From the NCBI GenBank assembly GCA_000499405.2, contig HG738140.1, positions 9,513,560 to 9,577,559 on the forward strand: 64,000 nt of DNA, written 5' to 3'. Shown here in pieces: positions 31,901 through 42,359 of this stretch; position 1 is the stretch's first letter, and each line of letters opens with the position of its first letter. Under the pieces are notes generated by a model. That model was not told where the DNA came from. It worked only from the letters and a program-made list of their open reading frames with translations, and did no database searches. The stretch comes from Onchocerca volvulus. Taxonomy: Eukaryota; Nematoda; Chromadorea; Rhabditida; Onchocercidae. Made by a program: the position numbers and the translations under genes.

Positions 31901-34900
31901 CTGAAAGACGCCAATCAAGATCACCATTTGGATTTGGTTCAACTTTGCTGTTTTTATAAACAATTGCTGGAGGGAATTGGACAGTAGCATCTCCTGTCCT
32001 CGGTGTATTAATGATGTGAATCTGCAACAATTAATTTGATAAAACAAAACCATTAATAAGTCGACACATTCATTATATAAAGTTATAGGCCAGTGTAATA
32101 ATTACACTTGGGATTTACCATGAAAGATAGCCGCACATATGCTTTTCAATAAAAAATTCACGACTGTAAAAATTAAAATATTAATTCCTGCATTTTATTC
32201 ATATTCGAAAAAGGTAAATCATCCTCCCAAAATGGTGAAACAACAAACAGTCAAAGATAAATGAAGTAAGAGAGAATGTTTAGTAACGGTGACAATATAT
32301 TTGTGAAGAAAAAGTAATATCAATACTAACTCCCAAGTTATGGAGATATGGATTTTCATCAACTATCTGTGCACGACGACGTCGACATTCGTTTTCATTT
32401 TTCAAGTTCATGGGTAAAAGACGACAATTTTGGATGAGTTCGTCAACCTGAAAATATGTGGCAAAAGATTACTTGGTTTATCAGAATTATATGCAAACTG
32501 TCTACATCTTGAACTTTTAAAATATTTACATTCGAAAACCTATGGGAATATATGAAATCCAACATCATTAGACTCCCTCAAAAACACAAAAAATAATGCG
32601 TGAATGAAAGCTTTTCAAAAATGAACAAAAAAACAAAAAAAAAAAACAAAACAAAACAAACAACTGCTGAATTCTTAGTCTATAAGAAAAGGCTCGGTCA
32701 AAACAAACAACATTTTAACATTACGGGCGAAGTATTTTAGCAATGGATTTTGGTTAAGTTGTTCTTAAAAGGTGATGGAAAAATGGAAATATCAGCCTAA
32801 AAATGTTACAAAAAATCTTTTTTAAAGTCAATATCTCAATATCTATATCAGCATTTGAAAATTAGAAAGTAAAAAAGATTTAAAAAGTATGTTCTTAAAG
32901 CAATCTAAAAGTAAAATACCCACTAATTCCGGTGTCTGCTTCTTAATGTCAACACGTTGTCCTTCGACGACTTCAAGGAATTCCATCGGATGAAAACTGT
33001 TACGCGGATGTTTGTCTCCGCCACCGACACGTCTTTCAATTATACACGGCAAACCTGGATAACGTAATCTCCGTTGATACTTGTACAACATATAGTCGGC
33101 CACAGTCGTATCCTGATTGTTGACTGGAATCACTAGTCTGAAATATATAAAAAGAAAAATCATAAGCAACAGTATTTTGAAATCTATAAACGATTTTTCA
33201 ATTTTTTGAAAACTGCTTTTGTAAGCACTTTTTCCCTCCGCGACTTTTTTCTCATTTTTTCAAAAATTATAATAGAAAAAACCCAACAAAACTAAAAAAA
33301 TTCGTAAAATAGTCTCAATGATGTTCTCTTACAACTCGGGCCAAAAATAGTCAAGAAATTGCCAATTAAATCAAGACTAAAGCAAATATAACGTAAATTT
33401 AAACAAAATAATCAAAACGCTGGCAGTGTAACATACTCTTCTGCAGTTGCAGTTGTCATTCCAAAAATACAAAATAATCGTTGGGTTTCCAAATGCACTG
33501 TACGCACAACAAGATCTAAAATTGCGATTTTAAAAAACTCAGCCTTAATAAGAAACTGAATATCAAGAGGTAACAAGAAACTAAATACCTAACATTTATG
33601 GCCAACAAGAAACTAAACATGTAATTAAAAATACCCTTCAATTGTCGCGCAATTCGAGCCCTCAATCTAGCATCTTCCACAAGCATTCTCGGATGTGCTC
33701 GATTGCATAACGTCCCGACAAGTTCTACCAAGGATTGCTTTTTGAAAAACGCTGCTTTTTTTGCTAAAAGGACACATCCTTTAAAGAATAGAAGAAATCG
33801 CAGAAAATTATTCAATAATTTTCTCGTGCCAAAGAAAAATTATGAGACTGCTTCAGCTCAATTAAAGTTGAAGAAAACTTTTCTTATTTTAAAAGACAAA
33901 GTTTTACCATCAATCTGCACAACAGGAACCGCTTGCTTCCATGAGTTACCAACAAAGCGTACGTTCTTCTCCATACCTGCGATTAAAACTTTGCCGCCAC
34001 TAACTCCAGTATCATGCTCATTAGGGATATCATATGCCTTATTGTGAAAAATTAAATGATTCTGTCTGAAAACATGACGTTTCTATAAGAAATGAAAGCC
34101 TTTGCAACATGTATCACCTCAAATGAGCTAAATTTTGCATTTGAGAGACTATGATTGTTAGGAAATGAGCACAAAATTAACATACTCGTGAAACATCATT
34201 TGTGAAGTAGCTATTTCCAAAAATTGCTGCAGTGATCTCTCTCGAACATACAAACCCGCAGAAATAGCTGTAGTATGATGCAAGCTAATTTCTTCACACG
34301 GCAATAAGCGCGCAACCAAACCACTAATACGCTTAGTCAAGAAGTCTCTTGTTTCCGGGGATAGCAATTCCTTAAAAATAAGGCTATTTCTTTTTTTCTA
34401 CATTGGTATCTTTAAAAAAGTGAAAAAAAATATATTGAAACAGTAAAAATATCCGAATATGAATGAATGAAAAAAAAAAAGAAATGTGGGTTGTAGAACT
34501 CTCAAAATAAATAAAACCGAAAAACAGCTCCTAAATAGTTGAACTATAAAAATCTAGAACTATTATCAATGTCTGAACAATTAAAACTGTGCATGCTTTT
34601 GAATAAGTATATGAGACGACAAAGCTAAAAAATGTCATTACTGAGTCTGCTCTAACTAGGATTTTTCTCGAAAAGCACTATGACATGTTAAAAAAGATCG
34701 AAAAAACATACGATGTTGATCTTCAGTTCCTTTTCGCCCTCAGAGCGATCAAAAAGTTTATTTATTGAATAGAAATTGATTCCACAGTCATAGAAATACT
34801 TTTTGGAATCATTACCAAAGAAATCTTCATAACTTTTCAGCATCTGCTGATAAATAGACCAAAGAATTCTGTGGCGAAGAGCAATAGCTACACTGAAATA

Positions 34901-35497
34901 AATTGAACGAGAGAGAATGGATAAATTAAAAACGATAAACATGGATTGGAAAATAAAACTAACATATGATGAATGCATAGTCAAGCATTGATGAAAGCAA
35001 AGCATACTCATTTTTCGGACCGCGGTGAAGTTCTTTTTCTTTTCCATCACTTTTAATGCCATAGATTTTCAGCTCAAATTTATATACTTTATCAATGGCT
35101 TTCGACATATCCAATTCGTAACCGTTAATACAGATGCGAAATTTGTTTGCATGGTTGTATCGGTATGTCGGAGGAGGTTTCGCTAAAATAACTGCGCTTT
35201 TCTAATAATACATCAAGATATTCATCAAGTAAAATTATGTACAAAGATACTAAAAAAACTAGGCAAAAGAAAAAAATATAAAGATTTGCTCCGATCGAAC
35301 GACTATAAAAGTAATTAAATTATTTGCTAATAAAAGAGAAAATATACTCCTTGATAATTGCTGTTATAATTCAAAATTACTGCTTTTATAATTCGAACTT
35401 TTAATAAATTATGAGACTACGTGCCTGGTAAAATAATCATTTCTTCCTTTTTATTTTCGTTTCCATTAATATCAATTTCATTTTTGTTTACATCCAT
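28995..35497 (-). CDS. WAGO-clade Argonaute, slicer residues degenerate
   Basis: Argonaute that should bind secondary 22G-type small RNAs; no slicing expected. Exons: 35497-35425, 35182-35008, 34892-34712, 34370-34186, 34065-33908, 33778-33635, 33515-33437, 33137-32924, 32447-32331, 32021-31798, 31628-31444, 31185-30978, 30858-30738, 30575-30378, 30111-29869, 29662-29469, 29133-28995. Phases close to 945 aa. PAZ spans about 257-385 (ADYMLYKYQRRLRYPGLPCI, then an EVVEGQRVD block). MID/PIWI follows: EYILFITRDKYDP, TQHIHSNTVFKAI, LKLGGITH, SEGEYAK, HPTQTEFIFVAHKSI, GTARP, LAKRGRNNF. The usual DVTHP catalytic Asp is replaced (VVAMTFSCGEP, about 686-696) and YRDGVSEG is FRGGVSEG, so two of the DEDH residues are gone; a His in VAHKS is kept. 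A serine-rich disordered end follows. Intron 1 uses a GC donor. WAGO rather than ALG or PIWI is inferred from the PIWI sequence; the exact C. elegans counterpart is not assigned. Confidence 0.93.
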
Positions 35498-35515
35498 TTT
35501 CTGTAAAAAAAGAAT
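35498..35515 (-). promoter_or_regulatory. Spliced-leader-type acceptor of the Argonaute
   Basis: TTCTTTTTTTACAG is followed by AAA and the start ATG, leaving a three-base 5' UTR. A pyrimidine-AG site this close to an ATG is typical of trans-splicing in nematodes. Confidence 0.55.
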
Positions 35516-37254
35516 CAAATGAATACATCAAATAACAATGCTATCTTCGATAAAATCAAATCCTATAAATTTCACATCATTTCAAGAAATTAGATAACTC
35601 TAATCTGAACATTTCTTTTTTACAGTGAACCCTTTTGAATCAAATCCTTTACAAAATTAATAAAAAGGTAAAAGTTGAAATAAAGGACATCGATTTACTA
35701 GAGAGAGATAATTTGAACACCGCAGGCTCACGGATGCAGGATAGCAAAAGCATATAGTCTTTTGCAACAAGAGCATTCATGAATCGATAATCTAAAAGGA
35801 AATAGACGGGGATGGATAAATGGGTACCCGAGGTTCAACGAACAACGCATCCACCCACCTTCCACTCAGCAACAATGCATAAAACACCCTCTCATCACGG
35901 TGACTTGCATTCCACACATATATTACACTCTCTCGCCTGAACAGTTCGCACAACCGTCTCAGAATCTGCGAAGCTAACCATGCGAATACGCACAGAACAT
36001 TCCTCTTCTCACAAAACAAGACTATCGTTGTAGGACCCATGTTTTGATTTCAAATTTTCGAATGCCACGATTGGTTGCGAAAAGGTTACTGTGAAAACAC
36101 TACGTGCATTTCATCTCATCCATTTCATATGAAGCTGGACAGCCATGTGTTTATGGTTACGGTTCATTACTTTTGGGTTTGTTTCATCGTTTGCATAACA
36201 TTTTGTGTCGTGGTTCGCTGCAAGAGTGGGCGACGCACTTGTTGCAAGAAGAGGAATGTCCTTTTCTCTGCAAAAATCATTCATTTCCAGAAGAACAAAC
36301 AAGATGAATTATTATATTCAGTCTATCTTGTCATCAGATTTAACACAAGCAGTTTAGTCTGGTCTAAATGTAAATGGAGGGGAGGGAAGAAGTTTTAATG
36401 GATCATACACCGAAAAATGACTCATGTAATCATTGAATCAATTTTCATATTCTAACAGAGTAACATTTTGTGGCATATTTTTATGAAATAAACAGAGAAG
36501 GAAGATGAAGGTCGTTGGGAAATTAAAATTGGAATTGGAAAGAATATCACTCTCCTGTTACGCAACATTGAGAAAAAGGCATCCAGTTGTTGCTATTCCT
36601 ATACTGAATTGATGGGCAGATATCTGAAAAATGTTTCGTCGTAAAATAAATAAGATGTGCAAGGAGAATAATCACAATGGCCTATTTAATCTGGCAATCA
36701 GAGCAACTTTCGCTGTTTATGCCATTTGAGTAAATGCTATGATTTACATCCGTGATCCTTTTGAGAATCTTAATCCACTAATGATATTAGCAATAATGTT
36801 GAGGATAGCAAACGAGTAATGATTTTATGAATAGAGCAATCACTTTAATTAGATTATGTTGAATAAACAAGGAATTATGCTGTATAAATTATCAAAGACC
36901 GAATTTTATAGTTGAAAGAAAAATATGGTTTCTTCAGTTCAAATTTGTCTGGGTGAGCTGCAAGTAGTTTGATATTTCAGCACTGTCTAATTAGTAGGAC
37001 ATCATTCTTCTCCTCTCTCCCTTCTCCCCTTCCCTCACGCTTCCCCCCTCTTTACTGTTTTCATTGATAATTAATCCTGTCGATCGATAATCTTATGTTT
37101 AGATCACACGAATAAGAATATGATGTTAAGGAGTGTACGCCTCAAAGCTTCTTTTCTGTCTTCAATCAAATTCGGAGTTTGTCGTTACCATTGCATCACA
37201 GTCGGAATTACAAGGAGGTATTAGAGAGAAAATTGATATAAATGTCACATGATA
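35516..37254. other. Intergenic upstream of the Argonaute
   Basis: The stretch 35700-36300 is less AT-rich than average and probably holds the Argonaute promoter. It also carries the candidate ORF at 36075-36398. The remainder is AT-rich with a pyrimidine tract at about 37010-37060. Confidence 0.4.
36075..36398 (+). CDS. Doubtful small ORF with one membrane-like segment
   Basis: A 107-codon open frame. The central YFWVCFIVCITFCVVV is hydrophobic and is followed by a cysteine/arginine stretch (CKSGRRTCCKKR), the order seen in single-span membrane proteins with a palmitoylated juxtamembrane region. A second frame overlaps (36104-36307). No family match recognised, and frames this long occur by chance in the window, so the call is weak. 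Confidence 0.18.
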   Translation: MRKGYCENTTCISSHPFHMKLDSHVFMVTVHYFWVCFIVCITFCVVVRCKSGRRTCCKKRNVLFSAKIIHFQKNKQDELLYSVYLVIRFNTSSLVWSKCKWRGGKKF

Positions 37255-37420
37255 TAACTACTTCCCTTGTTTCTTTGGTCTGCAGGCATACACATCAAGC
37301 TATGCTTTGATGTTTGAAATGTATCAAAACGCCGTGAGAATAAACATGTTTTCTTGCTGAAACGCTCTGATTAATTTGATGTGTATGCCTACAAACCCAA
37401 GGAAGCAAAGCAAGTAGTTA
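37255..37420. repeat. Long imperfect inverted repeat
   Basis: Arms 37255-37298 and 37376-37420 pair over about 44 bases with one gap and several mismatches; the inner 18 bases (GGCATACACATCAA side) and the outer nine (TAACTACTT) are exact. The spacer is about 77 bases and itself has a short TTTGAT/ATCAAA stem. Fold-back element or long hairpin transcript. Confidence 0.65.
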
Positions 37421-37589
37421 TGCATATGATCTTTCATTTTTCTTCAAACGCTTATCCTTCTTTATAACTTGAAACCTGCAATTTACGAACATTTGTGCTT
37501 TCATGTTCTTCTGCAGCGATTTTCTGTTTAAATAACTTCACAACTTATCCTGTTTTGGTGCACATTTCTTTTTCAAATAGATTTTCTGC

Positions 37590-37845
37590 ATATAAATGTT
37601 TTTGTTATAGGATTTATTACTACTAAAGCTTCTATGCATTGTCTAACTATTGCAAATCATATTAATTATCTGGAATTTCATAAGGACTAAAGCTTGTATG
37701 CATAATCTAAAATTGTAAGCATTGTCTATCTTTTATCTTTTGTGCTGATAACCAAACCCTTTATATAAAAACATTATAAATTACTGTCTTCTTTGAGATC
37801 GAGGATTATCAATATAAAAAGAAGCTTCCAGCGGTTACTGCTCCA
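37590..37845 (+). repeat. Dispersed repeat R1, copy 1
   Basis: Shares a long diverged match with 40590-40825: both contain AAATCATATTAA, a run of ctGTAAG..GCAT-like blocks, GATTATC and finally CATAAAAAGGAGCTT / ATAAAAAGAAGCTTC, followed by related coding-like sequence ending VPIQL or IPIQL. Spacing of about 3 kb and position beside retroelement sequence suggest old LTR or LTR-adjacent DNA. Confidence 0.5.
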
Positions 37846-37924
37846 ATAATGATAGACACACCTTCAAATTTTCTATCCCAATATTCAGATAACATTCCTA
37901 TCCAATTATCGGTGTATGATCGAT

Positions 37925-38240
37925 ATTCATCAATTCATGAATTGACTGATTTGATTCTTCGACATTTAACTATGTTGGTCCTTTCCACCATAGTTCATAA
38001 TTTTTCAGTTTTTCAGGTGAAAGTCCTTTGTTGCCTCATCAATTGGGTTATTTCTACTTGGTATATAACGAAACGATACAAATGTTGGTAATAGTCGGGA
38101 ATAACTTTGTACCGAATGTTGAAAATCCAGCCTAAAATTGTTCGTACATTTTCGAGATTTAATTGTTTTATTACGAATTGAGCAGCCCTTACTCTGATGA
38201 TTATTGCAAGTATTTCCTGTCGAGGTATCGTGCATACGTT
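37925..38240 (-). pseudogene. BEL/Pao retrotransposon pol relic
   Basis: On the minus strand, in at least two frames, the remains of the Pao-type region after the reverse transcriptase can be read: IPRQEILAIIIRVRAAQFV and KQLNLENV in one frame, SYSRLLPTFV and FRYIPSRNNPIDEATK in another, then ELWWKGPT. The order IPR-LE, RAA-F, ATW-like, SRLLP, RYIPS-NP-D-AT and LWW-GP is that of BEL/Pao elements. Frame shifts show that it is dead. Its 5' edge at about 38235 abuts Argonaute-derived sequence. Confidence 0.7.
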
Positions 38241-38462
38241 TGCATACAATTTCAAATTGTGAATATGGCTGTGTCGCGCTCGTCTCCTATGATGATAGCT
38301 ACACGTATGGCCAAACGTGGTCGTTGTAATTACGTAGCTATGTATGGTGATGAGTCCGAAAATTCAGATAATGGTAGTCGCGTCGAGAAAGATTTGGTCG
38401 AGTTGAATAAGCAACTGAACTATACTGGTAAACCGCTGGAGGCTGTACGATTCAATGCTTGA
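38231..38462 (+). pseudogene. C-terminal fragment of a second Argonaute
   Basis: An open frame of about 77 codons reads as the end of a WAGO-type PIWI domain: QIVNMAVSRSSPMMIATRMA, then KRGRCNYVAMYGDE, a charged linker and the end KPLEAVRFNA with a stop. It parallels LAKRGRNNF in the intact Argonaute of this window but the tail is unrelated, so it comes from a different paralog. It lacks the rest of the gene upstream, where BEL/Pao sequence begins instead. Confidence 0.7.
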
Positions 38463-38469
38463 ATATCAG

Positions 38470-39075
38470 CATAATTTTCACACATATGAAATATATCGAA
38501 GCACGAGAACAATTATTACGCAGGATTTAAAAGCAACAACTGCAATGTCAGTAGCAGTGCGAAACAAACGTCATACATTTGAGAATATCGTCAATAAAAC
38601 GAAAATTAAAATGGGAAGACTGAATTATTCAATTCATTTGAGACGAACTGCGACCAATGACTTACGAAAGCCAATTTCTCATTGTGGGTTTGAATATTGA
38701 ACATCCTGCTGTTTCCATGGTATCTTGAAAAGATCGAAATATTGTTGTTGATTATTCAGCAAATATAAAGAAGCATCCACTAGATTTCATTGGTGGATAT
38801 CGCTAACGAAAAAGCAGAAATGGAAGAGCTGGTAGACGATACGATATAATAAATTCTTTCATATATATAGCATTATTTAAAAGCAGATCGTAGAAAGTCA
38901 GCAATGCATTTATTCAATACATTGTGAGCAGCGAGGTTCAGCAGATAGAAAAAACATACCAGATGGTTGGAAGGCCTAACTTTAGTTCCCCACATTACAT
39001 TCATTGTACTCACAAAGATACAGGCAAGAATTCAGCAGGAACATTAGCAGTTGTCGGAAAACCGAAGAAAAGGTG
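38470..39075 (+). pseudogene. Decayed PIWI-domain fragments of an Argonaute
   Basis: Read in changing frames with several stops: TRTIITQDLKATTAMSVAV and ENIVNKTKIKMGRLNYSIH (the conserved T-Q-DL and N-K-N-K-GG-N region), then FLIVGLNIEHPAVS (the DVTHP-equivalent strand), KDRNIVVDYSANIKK, FIGGYR, and finally SSEVQQIEKTYQMVGRPNF and HYIHCTHKD, matching the YRDGVSEG helix and the following strand. Collinear with PIWI but placed downstream of the C-terminal fragment at 38231-38462, so the original gene order is broken. Not a functional gene. Confidence 0.7.
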
Positions 39076-39129
39076 ATTCATATTAGTATAATTCTATCTC
39101 ATTTTATTACATAAAAAAATATAGTAAAT

Positions 39130-39660
39130 ATCAGTTCAAATTGTTAAGAAATGTTTGATCACACTGTTGTAAGGACTAAAACTCAAATGTGATTTCGACA
39201 TTATTTGAAACTCTAAACTATTTGATTTTTATTGATGATATCTTAAAACTTTTTTTTGCAAATGTAAATGACTTCCGCTATGGAATTTTTACCACGCAGT
39301 GTCAGGACCAAACACATTAACGGCGACAGATCAAATAATTATCAAGGATGGTGCCCGCTTGATTAATGCGACCCCGTCTCGGATTCCAGACACCCAGACA
39401 GCACCATGGATGGACAAAAATGGTATATAAGCGGCATTAAACGATTCAAGATTCATTCGTTTGATTTTACTCCCTTTCACCCTACCAGGACGGCGAGCTG
39501 CTACCACCACCACCACCTTTTTTCATATTATTACGGTATATATATATTTTTTTTCATTCGTTACTTATTGTATGCCGCGTCTGGACGATTCCTCACGCTT
39601 TATATTAAACGTAATAAAATACTCCTATTACTTAGTGTCGTGAAACACCTTATCCACACA
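39130..39660 (+). repeat. Repeat R2, copy 1
   Basis: Diverged direct repeat of 39860-40330, about 730-750 bp apart. Shared blocks include TATTTGAAACT, ATTGAT..ATGTCTTAA-like sequence, GATACCAGACAGCGCC / TTCCAGACACC..CAGCACC, and TTAGTGTCGTGAAACAC. Probably retroelement-derived, given its surroundings. Confidence 0.55.
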
Positions 39661-39675
39661 TACCACGTTCCAGGA

Positions 39676-39752
39676 CAGCAGTGGTGAAACAGAAAGAGAA
39701 CGACAGTACAAAAGGAAAGTATGACAACGTAGTGAGCATTCAAACGACTAAC
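39676..39752 (+). repeat. Repeat R3, copy 1
   Basis: About 77 bases match 40938-41015 at roughly 78 percent by eye (shared AAGAGAACG, AAAGTA, ACGTA and GCATTCAAACG blocks). In copy 2 this stretch lies in an open frame; here the frame is broken. Confidence 0.6.
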
Positions 39753-39859
39753 CACATACTGTCGGAATAACCGAAAAGGATTTATATTAATGTTAACATA
39801 TTTTTATCTTTCTTTTTCTTATTTTATTTCGTAAGAATTTGATGTGTAATAGATGTCAG

Positions 39860-40330
39860 TTAAAAATGTTAAGACATTATATGATTTTTTAAACATATAA
39901 CAGCGTTATAAGGATAAAGTCCAAACATAATTTCGAAACTATTTGAAACTTTCATATTGTTTAAATTTGATTAATTATGTCTTAATTCAACTTTGTAAGT
40001 CTAATGATTGATCACATGTGCAATTAATTACCTAAGTCTAAAGGCTAAGACCCCACCATCGGCAGTAAATGATGAAATAATCAAAGCCGGCGCCTTCCTT
40101 GATTGTTGAAACTTCATCCTGGATTGATGATACCAGACAGCGCCAGGACGTGGACTAAGGCGAAGTAGCCGGCAGCCGATTATCCGAGGATCATTATTAC
40201 CTTTTTTCTATCAACCGATTCAATTGGATCTACGATGAATCTCTCCTCTTCTCATTTTTACTTTTTTTTTTTTCTATTGTGTTCACAGATTTACTGAACT
40301 ACTGCTCAAATATCTTAGTGTCGTGGAACA
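39860..40330 (+). repeat. Repeat R2, copy 2
   Basis: Partner of 39130-39660; ends with the shared block TTAGTGTCGTGGAACAC, after which the two copies diverge. Confidence 0.55.
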
Positions 40331-40589
40331 CTCCATATTTCTACCATTCAAGTTTCGCGATACTAAAATCAATATCCCGACATTGTTTATAGTAGAAATT
40401 TGTAACGTTTCTTAGGCATGTGAGTCATTTTTCTATATCACGACATAATAGTCTTCATTTTCGCATTATTCAATTCGTTAATAGAGCTCATGTGGACTGT
40501 CTAAAAGGTTGTAAAACATGTTAATTGTCTAGAATGTTGTAAAGATCAATACTTATGTGTGCACTGTCTTAAGTAAATCATGTTACTTC

Positions 40590-40825
40590 TCTGGAATGTT
40601 ACTTCTAATGCTTTTGTGCTTTGTTTGAAAGATTGTAAATCATATTAAATGACGGAATGTTGTAAGGGCTGAAACTTGTGGTTGAAACTTCTTGTTTAAA
40701 ATGTTTTAAGCATCTGTTATCCTTTGCTCCTTGTCCCGATACCAACTTTTTGTATAATTAATGTGTTGTAAATCTTCGCTCGTCAACTAAAGATTATCTA
40801 CATAAAAAGGAGCTTTTCGAGTCAA
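40590..40825 (+). repeat. Repeat R1, copy 2
   Basis: Partner of 37590-37845. It ends CATAAAAAGGAGCTTTT and is followed after a few bases by the ORF at 40828. Confidence 0.5.
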
Positions 40826-40827
40826 TA

Positions 40828-41016
40828 TTGTCGATGTCTTCAAGCAGTATCTTCAACATCAGTATGAGCGGCAATTCAGTTCCAATTCAACTTCGAAAAT
40901 GGTTTCAACAGCACAAGCAACAATTAAGCGAGAGCAACAGCAGTAATGGAACGGGAAGAGAACGGCGGTCGCAAAAGAAAAGTACGAAACGTAATAAGCA
41001 TTCAAACGGTCTTTAA
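40828..41016 (+). other. Short serine-rich and basic ORF inside the repeat block
   Basis: 62 codons: a serine-rich start (MSMSSSS), SGNSVPIQLRKWFQQHKQQ, then a basic end RERRSQKKSTKRNK. The first half is related to sequence at 37849-37920 (SDNIPIQL) and the second half to 39676-39752, so the ORF is assembled from repeat-family sequence. It may be the start of a gag-like frame; I cannot name it. Confidence 0.35.
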
Positions 41017-41084
41017 TATCCTTGATTATTTATAGTGTCTTCTTCATTTAATTTTTACTATTATATAGGTGCGATATTGCGTAT

Positions 41085-42350
41085 AATATTATAAATCCAA
41101 TAAGGGCTATTGTTGACCTAGTGAAGTCACAACAGCAAGGAGCAGTCTCTAATTCAACTAGACTACAAACCAATTAAAAAATATGGTACTTTTCCGCAAC
41201 ATTATGTTGTTTGTCATTGTGGCAAAGACAATCCATCCGCTCCATTAAGAGAATCAGTTGATTTACCGTCACCTTGTTTGACAGCTTTGAATGATTTAAT
41301 CAAAAAGATATCAAGAAGTTGTATTAAGATTTTTCTAGTAAGGTTCTACTTGACAAATTTGGCAGGTTGCCCATCCAGAATAGTCACATTATAATGAATT
41401 ACAATCTATTAGAGGAAACGATAAAGAATGGAAAGCAATGTTGAGGCAACCGAAAGAATACTTCGATAGTTAGTAGCTATAGGCGAGAATCTGGAGCATT
41501 CTAGTATCGAGAATACTATCGAAAGTAAATTACTAATCTGAATTTTGGACAGATTATTTCAACAAAAACAGTGATAAATATGATCTGCTTAAAAGCTCTG
41601 AGAATATTTGGTAGAACTAGTTCTAAGAAAAGAAGTGATTAGAAGCCAAGTTCCTAGTTGGAGCAAAAAATTAATCGAAATCAAATCCAAATGGACTCAT
41701 GATACATAAAGGGAGAAGCTTCTTAGCCGCAATTAAGCAGTCCGGATGAAGTGGTCTTAAATTGACCACAGAATCAAAGAAAATTTCAAAGGGTAGTGGA
41801 CCTAGAAAACCCTGTGCGTTTTTAATGAGGATCATGAAGATAATGAATGTCAAATTTATTCCGTACTGAAACACCGAATGGAAGTTTGAGAAAACTAGTG
41901 TATGGTCAACTATCTTCGAACAGGACATGCAATAAATAATTGCAACAAGAAGAAACTTTCTTTTTCCTACTGCAAAGATCTTCAAAATACTGCACTGTGT
42001 CATATAAAATACATGAATGCTAGACCATGGATCGAAGCAAGGAAAAATTGGATTCGACTGCAATAACAAACTTAATAACCAAAACCGGAATGCAAAAAAG
42101 CAAGAGTTTTACTTTTGCGCAAAAAAATCAAAGTAGTCAATCCGAACTACCCAGGAGCTCAACAAATGGCTCTGGCGTTATTCTATATCCGTTCGCAATA
42201 GCGCATCGACTAACCTTCAAGAAAATACGAACAAGAATTGAGAATTACTTCATTTGGGAATACGACATCATAAACATGTCTTGCTACCAAAGCAGAAATC
42301 AAGGTAAAAATCGGGAAAAAGGAATATTGTTTGAAGCAGTACAATAAACT
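41085..42350 (+). other. Coding-like relics, unidentified
   Basis: Short open stretches with protein-like composition alternate with stops: INPIRAIVDLVKSQQQ (41090-41150), KKYGTFPQHYVVCHCGKDN and ESVDLPSPCLTALNDLIKKI (41165-41330), and a 106-codon frame at 42027-42347. They look like decayed exons or retroelement frames. None is recognisable to me, and the 132-codon minus-strand frame at 41671-42069 reads like antisense of such a relic. Confidence 0.3.
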
Positions 42351-42359
42351 ACTTAACAA

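Noticed and set aside
33703..34047. 114-codon plus-strand frame inside the Argonaute
   Set aside because: It lies antisense to well-supported Argonaute exons 5 and 6.
34688..35062. 124-codon minus-strand frame read as one exon
   Set aside because: Splitting it at GA/GTATGC and CAG/TGTAGC gives an in-frame Argonaute model; the unsplit frame does not.
37255..37420. CRISPR-like or tRNA-like interpretation of the hairpin
   Set aside because: Only one inverted pair, no regular spacers, no tRNA arms; eukaryotic context.
41671..42069. 132-codon minus-strand open frame
   Set aside because: Longest frame in its area but without recognisable domain, and the opposite strand has protein-like relics; most likely an antisense shadow.
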